NCBI GenBank assembly: GCA_017979445.1
Contig: CM030704.1
Location: 12,507,658 to 12,571,657 of the forward strand
Source of the DNA: Akebia trifoliata
Lineage: Eukaryota > Streptophyta > Magnoliopsida > Ranunculales > Lardizabalaceae
Length of the DNA: 64,000 bases
Reading direction: 5' to 3'
A program made the position numbers and the translations under genes. Positions 10,601 to 25,600 of this stretch are shown one piece after another (position 1 is the first letter of the stretch; every line of letters starts with the position of its first letter). The notes beneath the pieces were generated by a model. It saw only the letters and a list, made by a program, of their open reading frames with translations. It was not told the origin of the DNA and ran no database searches.

Positions 10601-13600
10601 AAAAGCCATTGAGGTATGGGAACAGAAGATGCTCAGATTGTTACTTGGTTGTGGAATAGTATGGAGCCGCAGATCAATGTTAACTTTATGTTTTTAGATA
10701 CTGCGAAGGAGATTTGGGAATGAGTGAGACACATGTATTTGGGATCCAACAATATAACTCGAATTTATGTAATCTCTTAGCAGTATTTCTCCTTACAGTA
10801 GGATGATAAATCTCTGGATCAGATATCCGTTTCATTAATGTGTATACGTGAAGAATTGAATCAATTTCAACCTATTTCCAGTGATATCCTTTAAATCCAG
10901 AAGCAAAGAGAGGATATGGACGTTATTCTTCTTTCATCCCTCCGATCAGAGTATGATGCAGCCAAGTCTCCAATTTTAGAATGTTTTAGTCTTCCTTCCT
11001 TAATAGATGTTTTCTCCAGGCTAAAGAGAGCCAGTCTATCAGATAGTGGCCAACCTATGAGTGATTGCTCTGTTTTTTTTCATCTTCTTCCTCATGTTTT
11101 GGGTGTGTCTGTTTTGTTCATCATTTGGGTCCTGATCATGACAAGTTAGATCTTAAGAGTTTGACATGTGTGTTTCTTGGGAAATATGTTGTTGGTTGTA
11201 GGTGGATTTACGTTAAATTTTTTCCTGATGGTACGGTTAATAGATTGAAAGCTCAGTTACTTGCTAAGGGATACATACAGATTTATGGAGTTGACTATGT
11301 TGAGATTCTCTCTCCAGTTGCGAAAATTACTTCGGTTCAAGTGTTGATTGCATTAGTTGCTATGTCTGATTGGTCCTTGTATTAGTTAGATGTTAAAAAT
11401 GCCTTCTTACATGGTGATTTATATGAGGAAGTGTATATGAAGCAACCATCTGGGTTTGTCACTCAGGGGGAGATTAGGAAATTGTGTAAGCTTCAGAAAG
11501 CACTCTGTGATTTAAAGCAATATCCACGGGCATGGTTTTGTAAGTTCAGTGATGCAGTTCTTGCATTTGGGATGATGCGATGTCAGACATATCATTTAGT
11601 TTTTCATTAGAAAATTGAAAATGGGTATGTGTTGCTAATTGTCTATGTTGATGATATTGTTTTGACTGGTAGTGATGCTGATCTGATACAGAGGTTGAAG
11701 TCTTATCTTCAACAACAATTTCATACTAAGGACTTGGAAAAATTGAAGTATTTTTTTGGTATTGAGGTGTTTTGCTCAAGTCGTGGTATTAGTCTTTCTT
11801 AGAGGAAGTATGTACTAGATTTTTTAGAAGAGATAAGGTTACTTGGGTCCAAACCAGTGAGTACCCTCATGGACCAGAGTTGAAACTTACAACTGAACAA
11901 GGAATTTGTGTTTGATGATCCCAACAGATACACGAGGTTAGTTGGAAATTTGAATTACCTTACCATCACAAGACCAGACATCTCACATGCTGTTAGGATT
12001 GTGAGTCAGTTTATAGAAGCACTTAAGATGCCACGTTGCGTAGTGGTTCAGTGTATCATGAGGTACCTAAAGGGATCTCTAGGACGTGGTTTGTTGTACA
12101 AGCAAAATGGTCATACTCGGATTGAGGGATATACAGATGCAGAGTGGGCTGGTTCTCCCTCAGATAGGATCTTGGTTTAAAATTTTCTCTCGTTTCGTAT
12201 GAAACGTTTCAGAATTTCAGCTTTATGAGACGAAACATGCAATAATCTATTGACTCGATTTTGTTTCGTTTGTATCGAAACAAACCTAAAAGACCAAATA
12301 AAAAAAGAAAAAAAATTAGAGTGATAGATCTAGACAGAAAGAGAGAAAGAAATAGATAAAGAGACAAACTTAGATCGTCGGAGTTCAGGTAAGCTCTTTC
12401 CCACCGTTTTATTTTTTCTGGTTTCTTTTCTCTGGTTTGCTATTTGAGAGGGTGAAACCCGTGTTCTCAATGTGATAACTGCCCTTAACCTCGGTCTTCT
12501 CTTGAAGATTGACTCATTTATACAACTCCCCTTCCAATTTTATAAATATTTAAGATACCCATGTGTTTTTTTAAATAAATGGCATGCCCCTTGACTTAGG
12601 TATCTTCTGAAAGACCTCTATAAATGCTTAAATTTATGCTCGGAATGTTCCGTATTTTTCAAAATATTTTGGCAATGTTTCGATTTTTAAAAAACCGAAA
12701 CAACTTAATGAAACAAGATTTTAAACCATGGATGGGAGGTCTACCACATGTTCTTGTACATTCATAGGAGGTAATCTTGTATCTTGAAAAAGCAATAAGC
12801 AAACAGTGGTAGTCAGATCAAGTGCAGAAGTTGAATATAGAGCCATGTCTCATATTTCTTGTGAACTTATTTTGGTTAAGATATTTTCTCCAAGAGATTG
12901 GTTTTACAGGAGAGACACTTACGAGTCTTTTATGTGATAACCAGACAACCATGCATATAGCTTCCAATCTAGTGTTTCATGAGTGGACAAAGCATATTGA
13001 GGTGAACTGTAATTTTGTTCATGAGAAGCTTCTGAGTGGTGAAATTGCCACAACATATGTCAAGTTTGAAAATCAACTTGTTGATCTGTTTACCAAGTCA
13101 TTGGGTAGTGATAGGGTTACTTTTCTATGTAACAAACTGAGATGATATGATATATATATTCTCTAGCTTGAAGGGGAATGTTAGATATATCAGTATTTTA
13201 TATATGTGCCATAAGGGCATATGTGTAATATATATATATACACACACACACCACGGTCCATAGTGAGAGTCAAGTTCTACTCCTCCCACTTTCTCCATTC
13301 TTTTCTTCTCTAAACCCTAATTTGATCTTCTACAAGTATAATTTTAACCATAACTTTAACCATCAGGTCAATACACCAAGTCTATTTATAGTCATAATGT
13401 TAAAATGCTAAAGGTGAATGGCGGTGATAATGCCAAGAAAACAGTGATAAAATCATGACTATGGGTGATGATAACATTTGGAAAAATTGCGATAAAGCCA
13501 GATCCGTTGCACAGAGGCGATGCCACCAAATTCATTATTGATAAAACTGGGTAATCCTTCCTTCCCCACGGATGAATTGTGAGCTCAAATAAAATCCAAT

Positions 13601-16600
13601 GCCTCTTTGAGATTGAGGGGACTCAAATTAGCAAAATTATCGTTTGTGGTCCATGAATTGAATAAAAACCTCAGAATTAGTTGAGCTCCCATTACCTATT
13701 AGTCAAGATATTTTCTCAAGATTAGTCAAATTCTCATGACTATGTGGGCTAATGGTCAACTTGGATATAAATTTATATGGCATATAGTTATAATACAAGA
13801 TTTTTGTGGGCTAGTGTCTGGATTGAATGTCTATGGCATATAGTCACGACGAGTCTAGAATTCCTGTGGCAAATGGTCAGGGGTGAACACCCTAAAAGTT
13901 AACTGAATTTCCATGGATTTTTAGATAACTTTGAGAATTGACATAAATTTAGTATTTGCAAGATCCCCATGTCAAAGGGCAAGGTAACTTTCAATTGTAA
14001 TTATTATTGATAAGAGTCCAAGGCAGAGGTCAGGGTGATCACTAGTTCAAAGATTATTGCTTATGGGTTTAGAAATGGAGTATCTTGATGAAAATTCAAA
14101 AGATGGTTAAGTCCAAGAAGTCAAGTGTCAAGCATAGCTAATTGAGCGGTCTTCTCAAAGGTGAATCATGATTACACTGTGGTCTTTCACCGAAAGGGGC
14201 CTATTGTGGTGTAAATATGGGTTTTATCTCAGCCAGACTTGTGATGCTTCAAGATATGGGCAAAAGGGTCTTAGAACTGCTAATGGACTATGCATTTCCG
14301 GAGGGTGTATCCCAAGGACTGTCTAACATGGCGTGGTTCATTGAATATATCAAGATCATCCAACATGTCTCTCGTGGTTATGATATGCACTCATTCGCGT
14401 AATATGCCCATGTGGCATGGTTGACTTAGTAATAAATTGAATTAAAACCTCAACTGAATCAGAGGCAATGAACATTCCTAAATTAGAAGGAAAGTTGGAT
14501 TATGATCCAATTACTTGATTGAAGGAGGATGGGTATTCTATTTAAAATTTTAAATTGCCCCTTTTCCCACTGGAGAAGAGGAGAGACAGTGAGGCCAACA
14601 GGGCCAAGCTGGTTCAAAATATGGTAATTGTCTTGAGAATAGTAGATTGACTCTTTTGAGTCTGGGGATGTAGTCTCCAATTTCAACAACGATCTCTTCA
14701 TCAAACAATGTGTCTCCATTCTTACTCTTTAGTCTTGCCTATATCTGTGTATATGAGTGATGGTGTTTTCACACACTTGATATCAAGTTTTGTTTTTGTT
14801 GGGGGGGATCTTGAGAAATTGATGGCATCGCAGAATGCTGTTGTTTTTGGGAAATGGAACAGACTTGGGTCCTTACCATTCTGAATATCTAAAACCATGA
14901 TCCAAACCACACAATTCAACCCAAAACAAAAGTATTTAAATACTGGAATAATGACTCAATTTATTTGCAAAACATCATTGAAATTAAAAGAAAATAACAT
15001 CCAGCAATAAGGTCCAGTAGAATGAATTTTATTTATTAATTGTAATTGCATTCACACTCTCTGCAATGATGTAGTTTCACTAACTGTAAAATTTGTTGAC
15101 AATGTTTTTCGTATCTTTCTTGAGTAATACTTACCTGTTCTACTTGCATTTCATACTAGATAATGGACCCAAAGATGGATTCAGGTGTTGAAAATTGTGG
15201 ATATAATTCTGTTGAGGAAGCCATTGAGAATGGTGCTGCCCCTGTTCCGCTTAGTTTTGATAAGACTGCTGATGTTCGATGCATTATTGATGTCATGGAT
15301 CACCTTTTGGCATGTGAGGTACTATCGGTGATATGTTATTGCAGTTGTTCTTGTCAATCTTTCAAGACCTGTCTTAAAATTAATCTTACATGGCAGGCAA
15401 CATGGCACAAGGGTCACTCACTGGCACAAACTGTCTTTTCTTGCATTTACCTTCTGAGGCTCGAGAGAACGTCATCACATGCCTTATTACATTCTTATTG
15501 CAGAATTATTCGTGCAACCTGCAATGCTGTCATTTCTGTTGTGGCTGATTCACGCACTCATGAGGTAAAACTCTATGGAAGTTTTTTTCTGCATTGGAAT
15601 CCATTCCACCTTGGCATGAGTAGACTAGTGATTTTCTCATCTTTGTTATAATTGTGTAACTTCCATTATGTAACTAGCTAATGTGATGGGAAATTTCTTC
15701 GTCAGTTTTATGGTTAAACTCTCTCTCTTCTTTAGTGGAAGAGATTTCTTGGAGGCTGTCACGCCCTGAAATCCCAACACGAATCCCTATGATCCATTAG
15801 TCAGAATCTTGAGGTGTGAGGTAACCAATCACACAACTGTTAGAACATTCAAAAGTAATAATATTTATGGAAAAGAAAATATACGCAGCGGAATAAGCAT
15901 TTGACTAACATCTATACGAGAGTCTAGAGTAAGCGGAAGAAATCGACAAACACTGATATAAGTCAAGATCCTCAATCTCATAATGCATCAGGTTACAAAA
16001 ATGTCTAAACTAACACATTGCTTATCTACAAGTAAAAACCGCTTGGATCATCTACTAATCCTCAAAGACATGGTGGCGGCAAGACATCAATTTGATCCTC
16101 CTCGAGGACCTCCTCACAAGACTCCTCAAAGAACGACTCTTCAATAGCTGAATAATCTGAAAGGGAAGGATAGGGTGAGTAACGGGGGAATGTTACTCAG
16201 CAGGATGAGTGCCGTTCTAACAATGAGTCATACATGCACGAGTAATCATTTGAACAATTAAATAATGCAATTTTTTCATAATGTAACATATGATAAATGT
16301 CGAAGCATACTCAATAAACAGTTAAATAATTTCAACCTATCATTTATATCATTTAAAGTAACCCATGCATCTTTCAAATAAATACATCTATCAAACATCA
16401 CAAAATAAGGAAAAGATACATAATAAGAACATGGCGGTGTAGTTGATAAGAGAGCAGAGGAACACGTCGATATAACCGCCTCGGCTATGGCAATTTGTTA
16501 TTCCAGACTTTTAATTCGACGTGGAATCCCATCGTTATAATTTGATTTTATGGCCAGTTTAGCATACCACAGTTGGATGGCCATTTATTCGGTTCAGACT

Positions 16601-19600
16601 GGCTGTTGACCAAGAACCCAATACTGAGTTCAACTAACGGTGAGGTCGACCGTTTGACGACTACAGACTAACAGTGATCACTAACTAGCCCAGGAGACCC
16701 CTCGCGTCGAAGCCTATCAAGAGGCAATGCATGTGAACCTCGCCTACCTCTACACTATATAGAGACTGCCTTTACATGCAACGTTCCTCAGGAAATAAGT
16801 AGGAGAAATTCCTGAATCTCATAAGCTGTAATATGCTCTAAGGTATCCCATACTACAGAAGAGCATATGACATCTAGCGCTATCCTAGATTGACTTGTCG
16901 TTTCTGGATACACAGCAACGCGTCACTCTTCATGAGTTTTCTACGAATCTTTTCTGGTAAACAAAATAGTTTATTTTTGTATACCATATACTAATTTCTT
17001 TGTATCGAAAATACAAACAAGGTCTGGTAGTGCTCTCCAGTAACAATCATATGTCATTTCCATCTATCAATTATCCCATCAATCTATTTATTTATCACGT
17101 TTTACGTAGCATGATCACTACGTAGAACTTGAGACACTGTTCCAACAATCAGTCGAGAACATACGTTCTCTCTATCCATCCATCAATTAATCGTCTAACT
17201 TCCTACATATCTATCAAAGTATCTTTACCTTTAAAGTTGTTTGAAATCCATAGAGCATCAACCAATTCCATTCGATGGTTTTTGATGAGTAAAAAGGCTC
17301 GGAAAATATATCGAAACCGTAAGACGTAAAAGCTGAAAATCTGTGAAAATTTGGCTAAGTGTTAAAAAAATGACTTTTCAAAGTTGTCGAAATTGAAAAG
17401 CCCTCAACAACATGAGAAACACCGTAACATTTTTATTACTTAATTCAAAGGAACGCTTAAGATATTGCGTTTTGAAAATCGGGAGAAAACGTTGAATTTT
17501 ACGTTTTGTTTTTAAAATCAAAAATCACATTTTGATACGATGAGATTTGGATCTTAAAACCATTCCCAACGTTTTGAAATGGAGGGTAAAACCTTAACTT
17601 CATAAAAAAAAACTTAAAGTAATTGGAAATTACTTCAATGTTTTTAAAGAAATAAAAGTAGGAAATGGGTATACATACTATATGAAAGCAACACAAATAA
17701 AAATTGGAACTAAACTCAACATTTGGATTTATTTTTTTCCGAATTGCTGATTTTTTTCGTCAAAACTTGACAAAAATCGATACAAACATTATACTACTCA
17801 TAAAATGCATAAAATACATCAAATAACCAAACAAATCAAATGAACTAAAATAAATAAAAAATAACCATGCAAACATGATCCAATACATTCAAATATGTAT
17901 AAATGTGATGAAATAATCGATCTATCGAAGATCACATGGATTTTCTATGAAATTATTACATAATTAGAAGGTAGAAGGGAAGGCAACCTACTTTGAGTTA
18001 TATTCGACGGTTGAACGGAGTTTAAGATCGCCTCCGGCCAATCTCCAAATTTTTCCTCCGGCGAAAATCGAATTTCTTTGCATCCACGCATAGTACTTGA
18101 CGACATGCACAACTTTCCTTCTTATGGCAAAGGTTGAATCGTTCTAGTTCGGTGTAGATCTGAGTTGCAAATTTTGAGGGAGAAGGAATGAGTTTTGTTT
18201 GGAGAGGAGAATAAGAAGAAATCAGATTTTTTAATAGAATTCGGATATTTGTAACTTAAGTGAGACGTAAGCGTCATTTCAGGAGTTGTTTTTCCTGAAT
18301 GCCGATTTAGATAATCTTATACTCTATTTCGGGTTATTTTTCAATACGAATCTAATGGTATGATTGGATTCCTCAAATTATATCTCTAAAGTGTCGTTTA
18401 CCTATTTAGTAAATATCGAAAATGAAACTTGAGGATTTTGTAACTTTTCCGTTCGAACTCGAATTTGAGCGTGCTTACAGGGTAAAGTATGTTTTTCGAT
18501 CATTTTGATTCCAATGGTAAAGTCAAATTTCGTTAAAGATGGACAAAACAAAATCTGAGTATTTTACCTTAAGTCCATCGGTTAGAATTTCTCCAAATTT
18601 CACTATTTTATTTTCTTGAGATACTAATTAGAATTCGAGGTATTACAGAGGCACTAAAGATGCATAATATTTTTGATTTATTATTTGGGGTATCACAAAT
18701 AAGGGCTTCCTATTTATAGTCCAAACATAGCTCTAGAACCACTTGATTGGTATATTACTTTCCTATACTTGATAGGGGGTCGAGTTGTAGACTAATTTCT
18801 GCTTTGGGTTTCAAAACGCATTTTGTGGAGTCTTCTTCCTTTTGCTATTTGTTGGGGGTTTATGGAAGGAAAGGAACAGACGGACTTTCAAGGGGAAGGA
18901 GTTACCATTACAAGATCTCATCTTGTCTACATTGGGTCGTATGTTTCTCTCTCTTGAATCTATTTCTGAAGTGTTTTAATAGGTTATTAAAGAAGGCACA
19001 TATTACAAAATACAAAAGAGGCTTACAAGGCAGTCGAGGTGACCAAGCCAAAGGCCTCTCTTGAATTATTTCATTCAACTAAAAACTGACTTACAACTAC
19101 ATTCGATGGCCTATTTATTGGAAAAACAGAAACATAACAATCTAAGTGAAATGACTACACTAACTTTACATGAACATTTAAAGCAACAAAAGAAAACGAC
19201 AGAGAAACTAACTCCAACAAACTACTAACTAAAACTACTAGCTATTTCAGATTGTTACTAACACAAATAACAAACAACTAACTAACTAATTAATTAACTT
19301 GGACTGCATCACATCAAACCATGTTTTTTACAGAGATTAGGATAGGATTATGATCCTTAATATATGGATTGGATTTGTTAGAGATAAAGTTTTTTTCTCT
19401 TATTGAGTTCTTGTAATCAATCATTTCTCTTAAGTGGTCTTCAGAAGAAAGAAACATAAGGGTATTTTGATGGCAAAGAGAGGCACAAGTCACTGTCTTG
19501 AAGATTAAAGCTGTCATGTATAAATTGTCTTCGGTATCCATTGATGTTAGATGTCTTTTCTTTTAAGATCTTGTTTTTTGATGGATCTTACTCTGAATGG

Positions 19601-22600
19601 GTTAGGAAAGCATTGAGTTATTTCTCCTTCTCCATTGTACATCTCCTGGCCTAGGAAGTTGTACTTTGTTTTTCTTTCTGTCCATCAATAAAATTCCTTA
19701 TCCAAAAAAAGAAAAACAGAATCTCAAATTCATTGGATTGATAGATATAAGTGAAACTAGGGGTACCTTACACAAGCTAGGTTGCTGGACATTTCCAGAC
19801 CTGGAAAAGAAGTAAATCAGAATTCTAAACTGAAGCAAAATAAATAGGAAAGCAATCCACTTACAACAAGAGATACTCCAACAAGAGATAATCTATGCTA
19901 CAAGGCAGTTTTGTTGGTATTATTCCTATTTGAGAATTTTCCTTGGAATATTCAATTCTCCAACTCTGGAAAGAACCAAATAAACAAGGGAAATAAATCT
20001 CAACTAATTCTTTCTGTGTCAACAACTTCTGTTTTTTGGAGAAGTTTCTACGTCAAAAGGATTAGGGATTGCATGATGATATACTTTAACATTGCAGCTC
20101 CTGAGTTCATACTCAGAAGCTGCTGCTAATGGGGGGCCTTAACATCGACCATTGTGCAGCTTGTTGATGGACCTTCTTCCTCCAAGGACATCACACCTCA
20201 ACCTCCTCAAACTCAAGGATTTTTAAAGGTTATGAAGCTGACTTGGTTACTTGAGCGAGAGAGGTCCCAAAAGGAAAAAGTTGACCGATACATTGCTGAA
20301 ACAATCAATGTTTCGGGGTCAATGTTTTGTATTGATCTTGTCCAATACCGATACGTATCAACTGATTCATTCCGATATTTTAAATCATGTTCCTTTCTAA
20401 TATTTGAGCCCTTGGGTGTCCCTTAATTTCATTTCTTATTTGTAGGCTGTTGTCAAAGTTGGGGCTGTTTTGTAAATTCTGAATTTGATCTTGTTTGTTT
20501 TATTGGTAGGAAGAGGATATTTTTACAATGGCATATGGGCTAACTTTGAAAGGGGAGGGAGATGAAAAATGCTTATCAATGCTAAATGCCGTGGAAGAAA
20601 CCATATCTCGCCAACTGCGTGCTTGTAAAGCTCCATCATCTAAAAAAAGAGTGTCAGAAGGTAGGTATTTCAAACCATCGTCAAACTTGTAGCCAACCAT
20701 TGCTTTTGGTTGAGAACTTAAGAGTCTATTAGGCTCTTTCTGATAAAAGAATAATTTTATTTTATTTGTATTTTAAACTCTGCTTGAGTGAGCAGCCTCT
20801 ATCCTACCACACATTTTTTCTTGGTTCTTATGATTTTAGGTGCCACAGCTTATCATGTTCTAAGTTGTGCGTGCCATCACTTGTTCATCTATCTGGACAG
20901 TCATAGCGGTTGAACTGTCTGGATCAGTATTCATGTGGCTGCATGTCCAACCTCTGCTCATATCTATATTCTCTTCTGCTCTGGACGATATAATTGTTAT
21001 ATACAGAATTACTGGGAAGTTGAGCTGTGAAATCAAGACCATTCTCCATTTTTCATGTTCACTTGAAACGACAAAAAAATTAATAAATTACAAAAAATCT
21101 CCTTTTATTAGTAATATGTAAGCCCATCTAGTTACCTAAATAGCCATGTTAGACTTTGATGAAAGTTGTTTAGGGAAAGTATCTTGTGAATTAGCGTTCT
21201 GACCAAAGGCTGCATGGTGTAATGGACAAGACATGGCACCTTAGGTGGCAATACCACACAAACAGATGGGAGTTCTGATCAAAGTCCATGTGGCACTATG
21301 AATAACATGTGGTTCCTTGAGAAACAGTTTCATGCAAACACTCCCTCTTTGGGAGACTGGGACACCCCAGATGCCATGTGCTAATCAGCACTGGTGCCTT
21401 AAATCTGCCACATTCATACATGTCACCAATAAATCTAACACATGCATAAGGCCCCACAATGTTTACTTCGATGACACCTAATTTAGTCAAACGTCTCTCA
21501 GTCAATAAAAGAGGCTTAGCCTATCTAAGCGTGCTATAGACTTGGAGTGAAAATATTTGTTCCCATTGGGCAAACTAGGTCAACCAGGGTAGAGGATTTG
21601 AGGTTAAAGAAAGAGCCGCAACCTAGGTTTGCCAATGTAGCATGGGCCTCATGGCCATCGGACCCTAGGTTCAGAGTAAGAAAAAATAGCTGACAAAGAT
21701 GGGCTACCGCAAGGACCGAAGCAGAAGTTGACCTCGTTGATTTATGCTTGGGTAGCCATATTAGGATAAGTTGTTGACACATTGCAGGTGAAAAAAGGTT
21801 AGGAAATGAAACGTATGGTGAAGTTTAATATAGGGGTAGCAGTTGATACATCGTTGGCTGACACATCTTGGGATGCAGAGGTGTTGTCCAAATTATTCTT
21901 GGAAAGGAGATTGGAATGATCTTTGGGAATTCTAATAAAGTCTGGTCCAATAGTTTCTTCGACATTAGGTTGGACAAGAAATCCCTTAGCACTCAACAAA
22001 ATATGGTAGGATCTAGTTCAGTCTTGTATGCAAGATTTCGAGAGGAGGTGCATAAGGATGTCTCATAGGAAATAGAGGGAGTGGGGTCATCTAGAAAAAG
22101 GAGGCCTAGGTGTCACGGTCGTATTCTTTTGAAGCGAGGTCGTGTGGCGCAAAGGGTCAAATCCACTTGCAAGCTTGTAAAATGATCGTACACCACACAC
22201 ACGCAGCTAACAAACAAGTAAATGAGGTAACACGAGGCAAAGTCCGGAGGCAATTTTGTTGATCTAATATTGATTACACGGGGTAACGCGTTACAAAAGC
22301 AATAAGGTGCGCTACAAAGCAATAGATGATCCTATGACACGCGAGACTTCCACGGAGCTGGGCTTGAAGCTTCCGTCAACGTGGGTGTAGGCCGGGGATT
22401 AGGAAGCACTAGACACCCTTCCTACAACGAGTACGCTAAGTCTTTCCTAGGTTTCCAGAAGGAAACATCAAAAGTGGAGGCTGGTCATACTCTCTTATTA
22501 CAGAAATGCCACTAAGCTAACAAGTATGCCCTGGCACGGGGCTGACATGTACCTCTAAGCTAACAATATGCCCTGGTATGGGGGCTGACATGGCTTCATA

Positions 22601-25600
22601 GTGAGCTTTACATAGTATTACATGGGTGCTCCCGGGTGACTCCGGGGCGAGTTACACCTAAACTCTAGGTGTCAGAGTACATGGCTGTTACAGTCTCCCC
22701 CACCTATTCTGCAGACGTTTTCGTCGCATTGTCCCTGACAAACTCTTCAATCTTCTGCTTGAATGGTTGTAGGTTCTCTGCTCTTTCCCAGGTGGCTTTA
22801 CATTCTGACATGTTCTTCCATGTGACGAAGTACTCCGTGTGCTGCTGCTTGCTTGAACTGCTGCTAACTTGACGTTCTGCGAGAACTTTGTCGACAACAC
22901 GTTCCGACTGGATTGCTGAATGAGAAGGTGAACGTGTTGGAATGCTGCGCGCTGGATCTGCATGGAATGGCTTGAGACAGCTGGCATGGAAGACAAGGTG
23001 GATGTTGCGTAACCAGTGTGGTAACTTCAACTTGTAGGAGACCTTGCCGACTTGAGAGAGGATGAGCATTGGATCTTCATAACGCTGTAGTAGTCCCCTG
23101 TGTGCTCGCTGTACTCGGTTGAACCTTCTCAACTGATCTGTCTTAAGTAGAACTAAGTCACCAACTTTGAAATGATCTGGTCGATGATGTCCATCAGCCT
23201 ATTTCTTCATTCGTTTCGACGCTCTTTCAAGGTAAGATCTGGTAACTTCATTGTTGTCTTGCCCAAACTTTGTAAACTTGTACGCCCTAACAATAGTGTG
23301 AGGAGTTAAAGGTTGTTGGGTAGTAATAAGTTCAAAAGGACTCTTGTTGGAGGAAGAGTTCTTCTGAAGGTTGAAACAGAATTATGCGACATCGAGAAGA
23401 TTCGCCCAATCCTTCTGGTTGGCAGTGACAAAATGCCTGAGATACTCCTCCAACATGGCATTAAATCTTTCAGTCTGCCCATCTGTTTGAGGATGTCCGC
23501 TGGTCGAAAAGTCAAGCTGAGACCCAAGTAATCTGAACAATTCGGTCCAGAACTTCCCCGTAAATCTTGAATCTCTATCACTGATGATGTTCTTGGCACA
23601 CCCCAATACTTGATGACATGCTTGAGGAACAAGTGCGCTATTTCTTCTGCTGAGCAATATGTCGAGGTCAGTATAAATGTAGCATATTTGGAGAAACGGT
23701 CCACAATCACTAGGATGGACACATACTCTGCAACCTTTGGCAAACTTGTGACAAAGTCCATAGAAATACTTTCCCAAGGCCTTTGGGGGATTGGAAGCGG
23801 TTCCAGCAGCCCAATTGGTTTGTCGGCTCAATCTTGTCTTGCTGGCAAATGAGGCAGGTTTTCACATAATCTAACACATCATCTCGAATGTTCGGCTAGT
23901 AGTATTCTCGCTCCAAGAGAGCTAATGTACAACGCCATCCCGGATGGCCTGCCCATGAAGTGTCATGACACTCTTTCATTAGTTCTCGTCTTAGCCCGTC
24001 CGCACGTGGAACAAACATGCGGCTCTTGGTGGTGTATAACAACCCATCTTGAAGCTAGAAACGGCGTGCTTTCCCCTTCTGTACCATGTCCAATATGGCT
24101 TTCGCCTGGGGATCACTGTTCAAACCATCATGAATTCTCTGTTGTAAAATGCTGGTAACTTGAGAAACTTTCACTGAAGTGCTGCTAGCTCTGCTTTGCG
24201 ACTCAGGGCATTGGCCATGCTATTGTTCTTTCCTGGCTTGTAATCCAAGGCCAAGTCAAACTCTACGAGGAACTCTTGCCAGCGAGCCTGTTTTGGTGTC
24301 AACTCCTTCTGAGTCAGGAAATGGCTTACGGCCATATTATCAGTCTTCACTTGAACTTCTGATCCCAACAAATAATGTCTCCAAACTCTTAAACAGAGGA
24401 TGACAACTAACAACTTTTTCTCTGTGCGGTGTAATGTCTCTCAACATCGTTGAGCTTCCGACTTTCATAAGCAAGCGAATGCCCATCCTGTAACAACACT
24501 CCTCCAATAGCAAAGTCAGATGCATCTGTCTGAACTTCAAACGGCTTGGTGATGTCGGGTAGAGCTAAGACAGGGTCTTGCATAACAGCAAGCTTAAGGT
24601 CTTCAAACGCCTCATGACACTTGTCCGACCAGGACCAAGTGTGATCTTTCTTCAACAGGTCTGTGAGAGGTGCGGCCCTTTTGGAGTACCCTTGGACGAA
24701 ACGTTGGTAGTAGTTCACAAGATCAAGGAATGACCTGAGTTTTGTGACGGTAGAGTGGGTTTTCCATTCATCAATAGCTCGCACTTTCTCCATGTCCATC
24801 CGAATCTGTCCATTACCCACAACGTGGCCAAGAAACATGATCTGTTCTTGAGCAAATGAACACTTCTCTAGCTTGACATACAACTGATTGTCGCGAAGCA
24901 CTTGGAATACTTTGTGTAAATATTGAACGTGCTCTTCAAGGGTAGAACTGTATACTACGATATTATCAAGATATACTACAACAAACTTGTCGAGGTATTG
25001 TCTGAAGAGGTCGTCATCGAGGTGCAAAATATTGCAGGTGCGTTCGTAAGATCGAAGGGCATGACTAAGTACTCATAAGCACCATACCTGGTAGAACAGG
25101 TAGTTTTCGACTCATCTCCATCTGCAACCCGTACTTGATAATAACCTGATCTCAAATCCAACTTGGAAAAATACTTGACTGCCCCAAGTTGATCAAACAA
25201 ATCGGCAATCAGTGGAATCAGATACTTATTCTTGACGATAACCTTGTTTAGTGCTCGGTAGTCTACACAAAGTCACAATGACCCATCATGCTTCTTCTGG
25301 AACAAAACAGGCGCCCGATAAGGTGCCTTCGAAGGTCTGATAAACCCATACTTTAGAAGTCCATCAAGTTGCTTGCGTAGTTCCGCTAGTTCCGGAGGAC
25401 TCATCCTGTATGGCCCCATTGCAGGAGGCTTGGCACCAGGTACTAGTTCAATCTGATGATCAATTGGCCTACGTGGCGGTAGGGCCTTTGGAAGCTCATT
25501 CAACATCACATCATCAAATTCTGTTAAGACCTGCTTTACCAATGGGGGAGTTGAACTATGGTCCTGATCATCAGGTTCAACTCGTAAGGTAGCAAGATAC

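Larger units (their letters stand above)
10028..13334 (+). mobile_element. copia A, internally deleted Ty1/copia element
   Basis: Two short LTRs (10028-10192 and 13179-13334) begin TGTTAGATATATC and end CTTCTACA. A degraded Met-tRNA primer site (TAGTATCAGGGC) follows the 5' LTR, and a purine tract (GAAGGGGAA) precedes the 3' LTR. Flanks AATAT and AGTAT may be a decayed 5-bp target duplication. The interior keeps a piece of gag, then jumps from the end of integrase to reverse transcriptase and RNase H, so protease and the integrase core are gone. RNase H is split by a 562-bp insert. It is in intron 2, in gene orientation. Confidence 0.85.

Noticed and set aside
21208..21300. tRNA-like stretch GCATGGTGTAATGGACAAGA
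   Set aside because: Only an A-box resemblance; no proper B box or cloverleaf pairing can be drawn.
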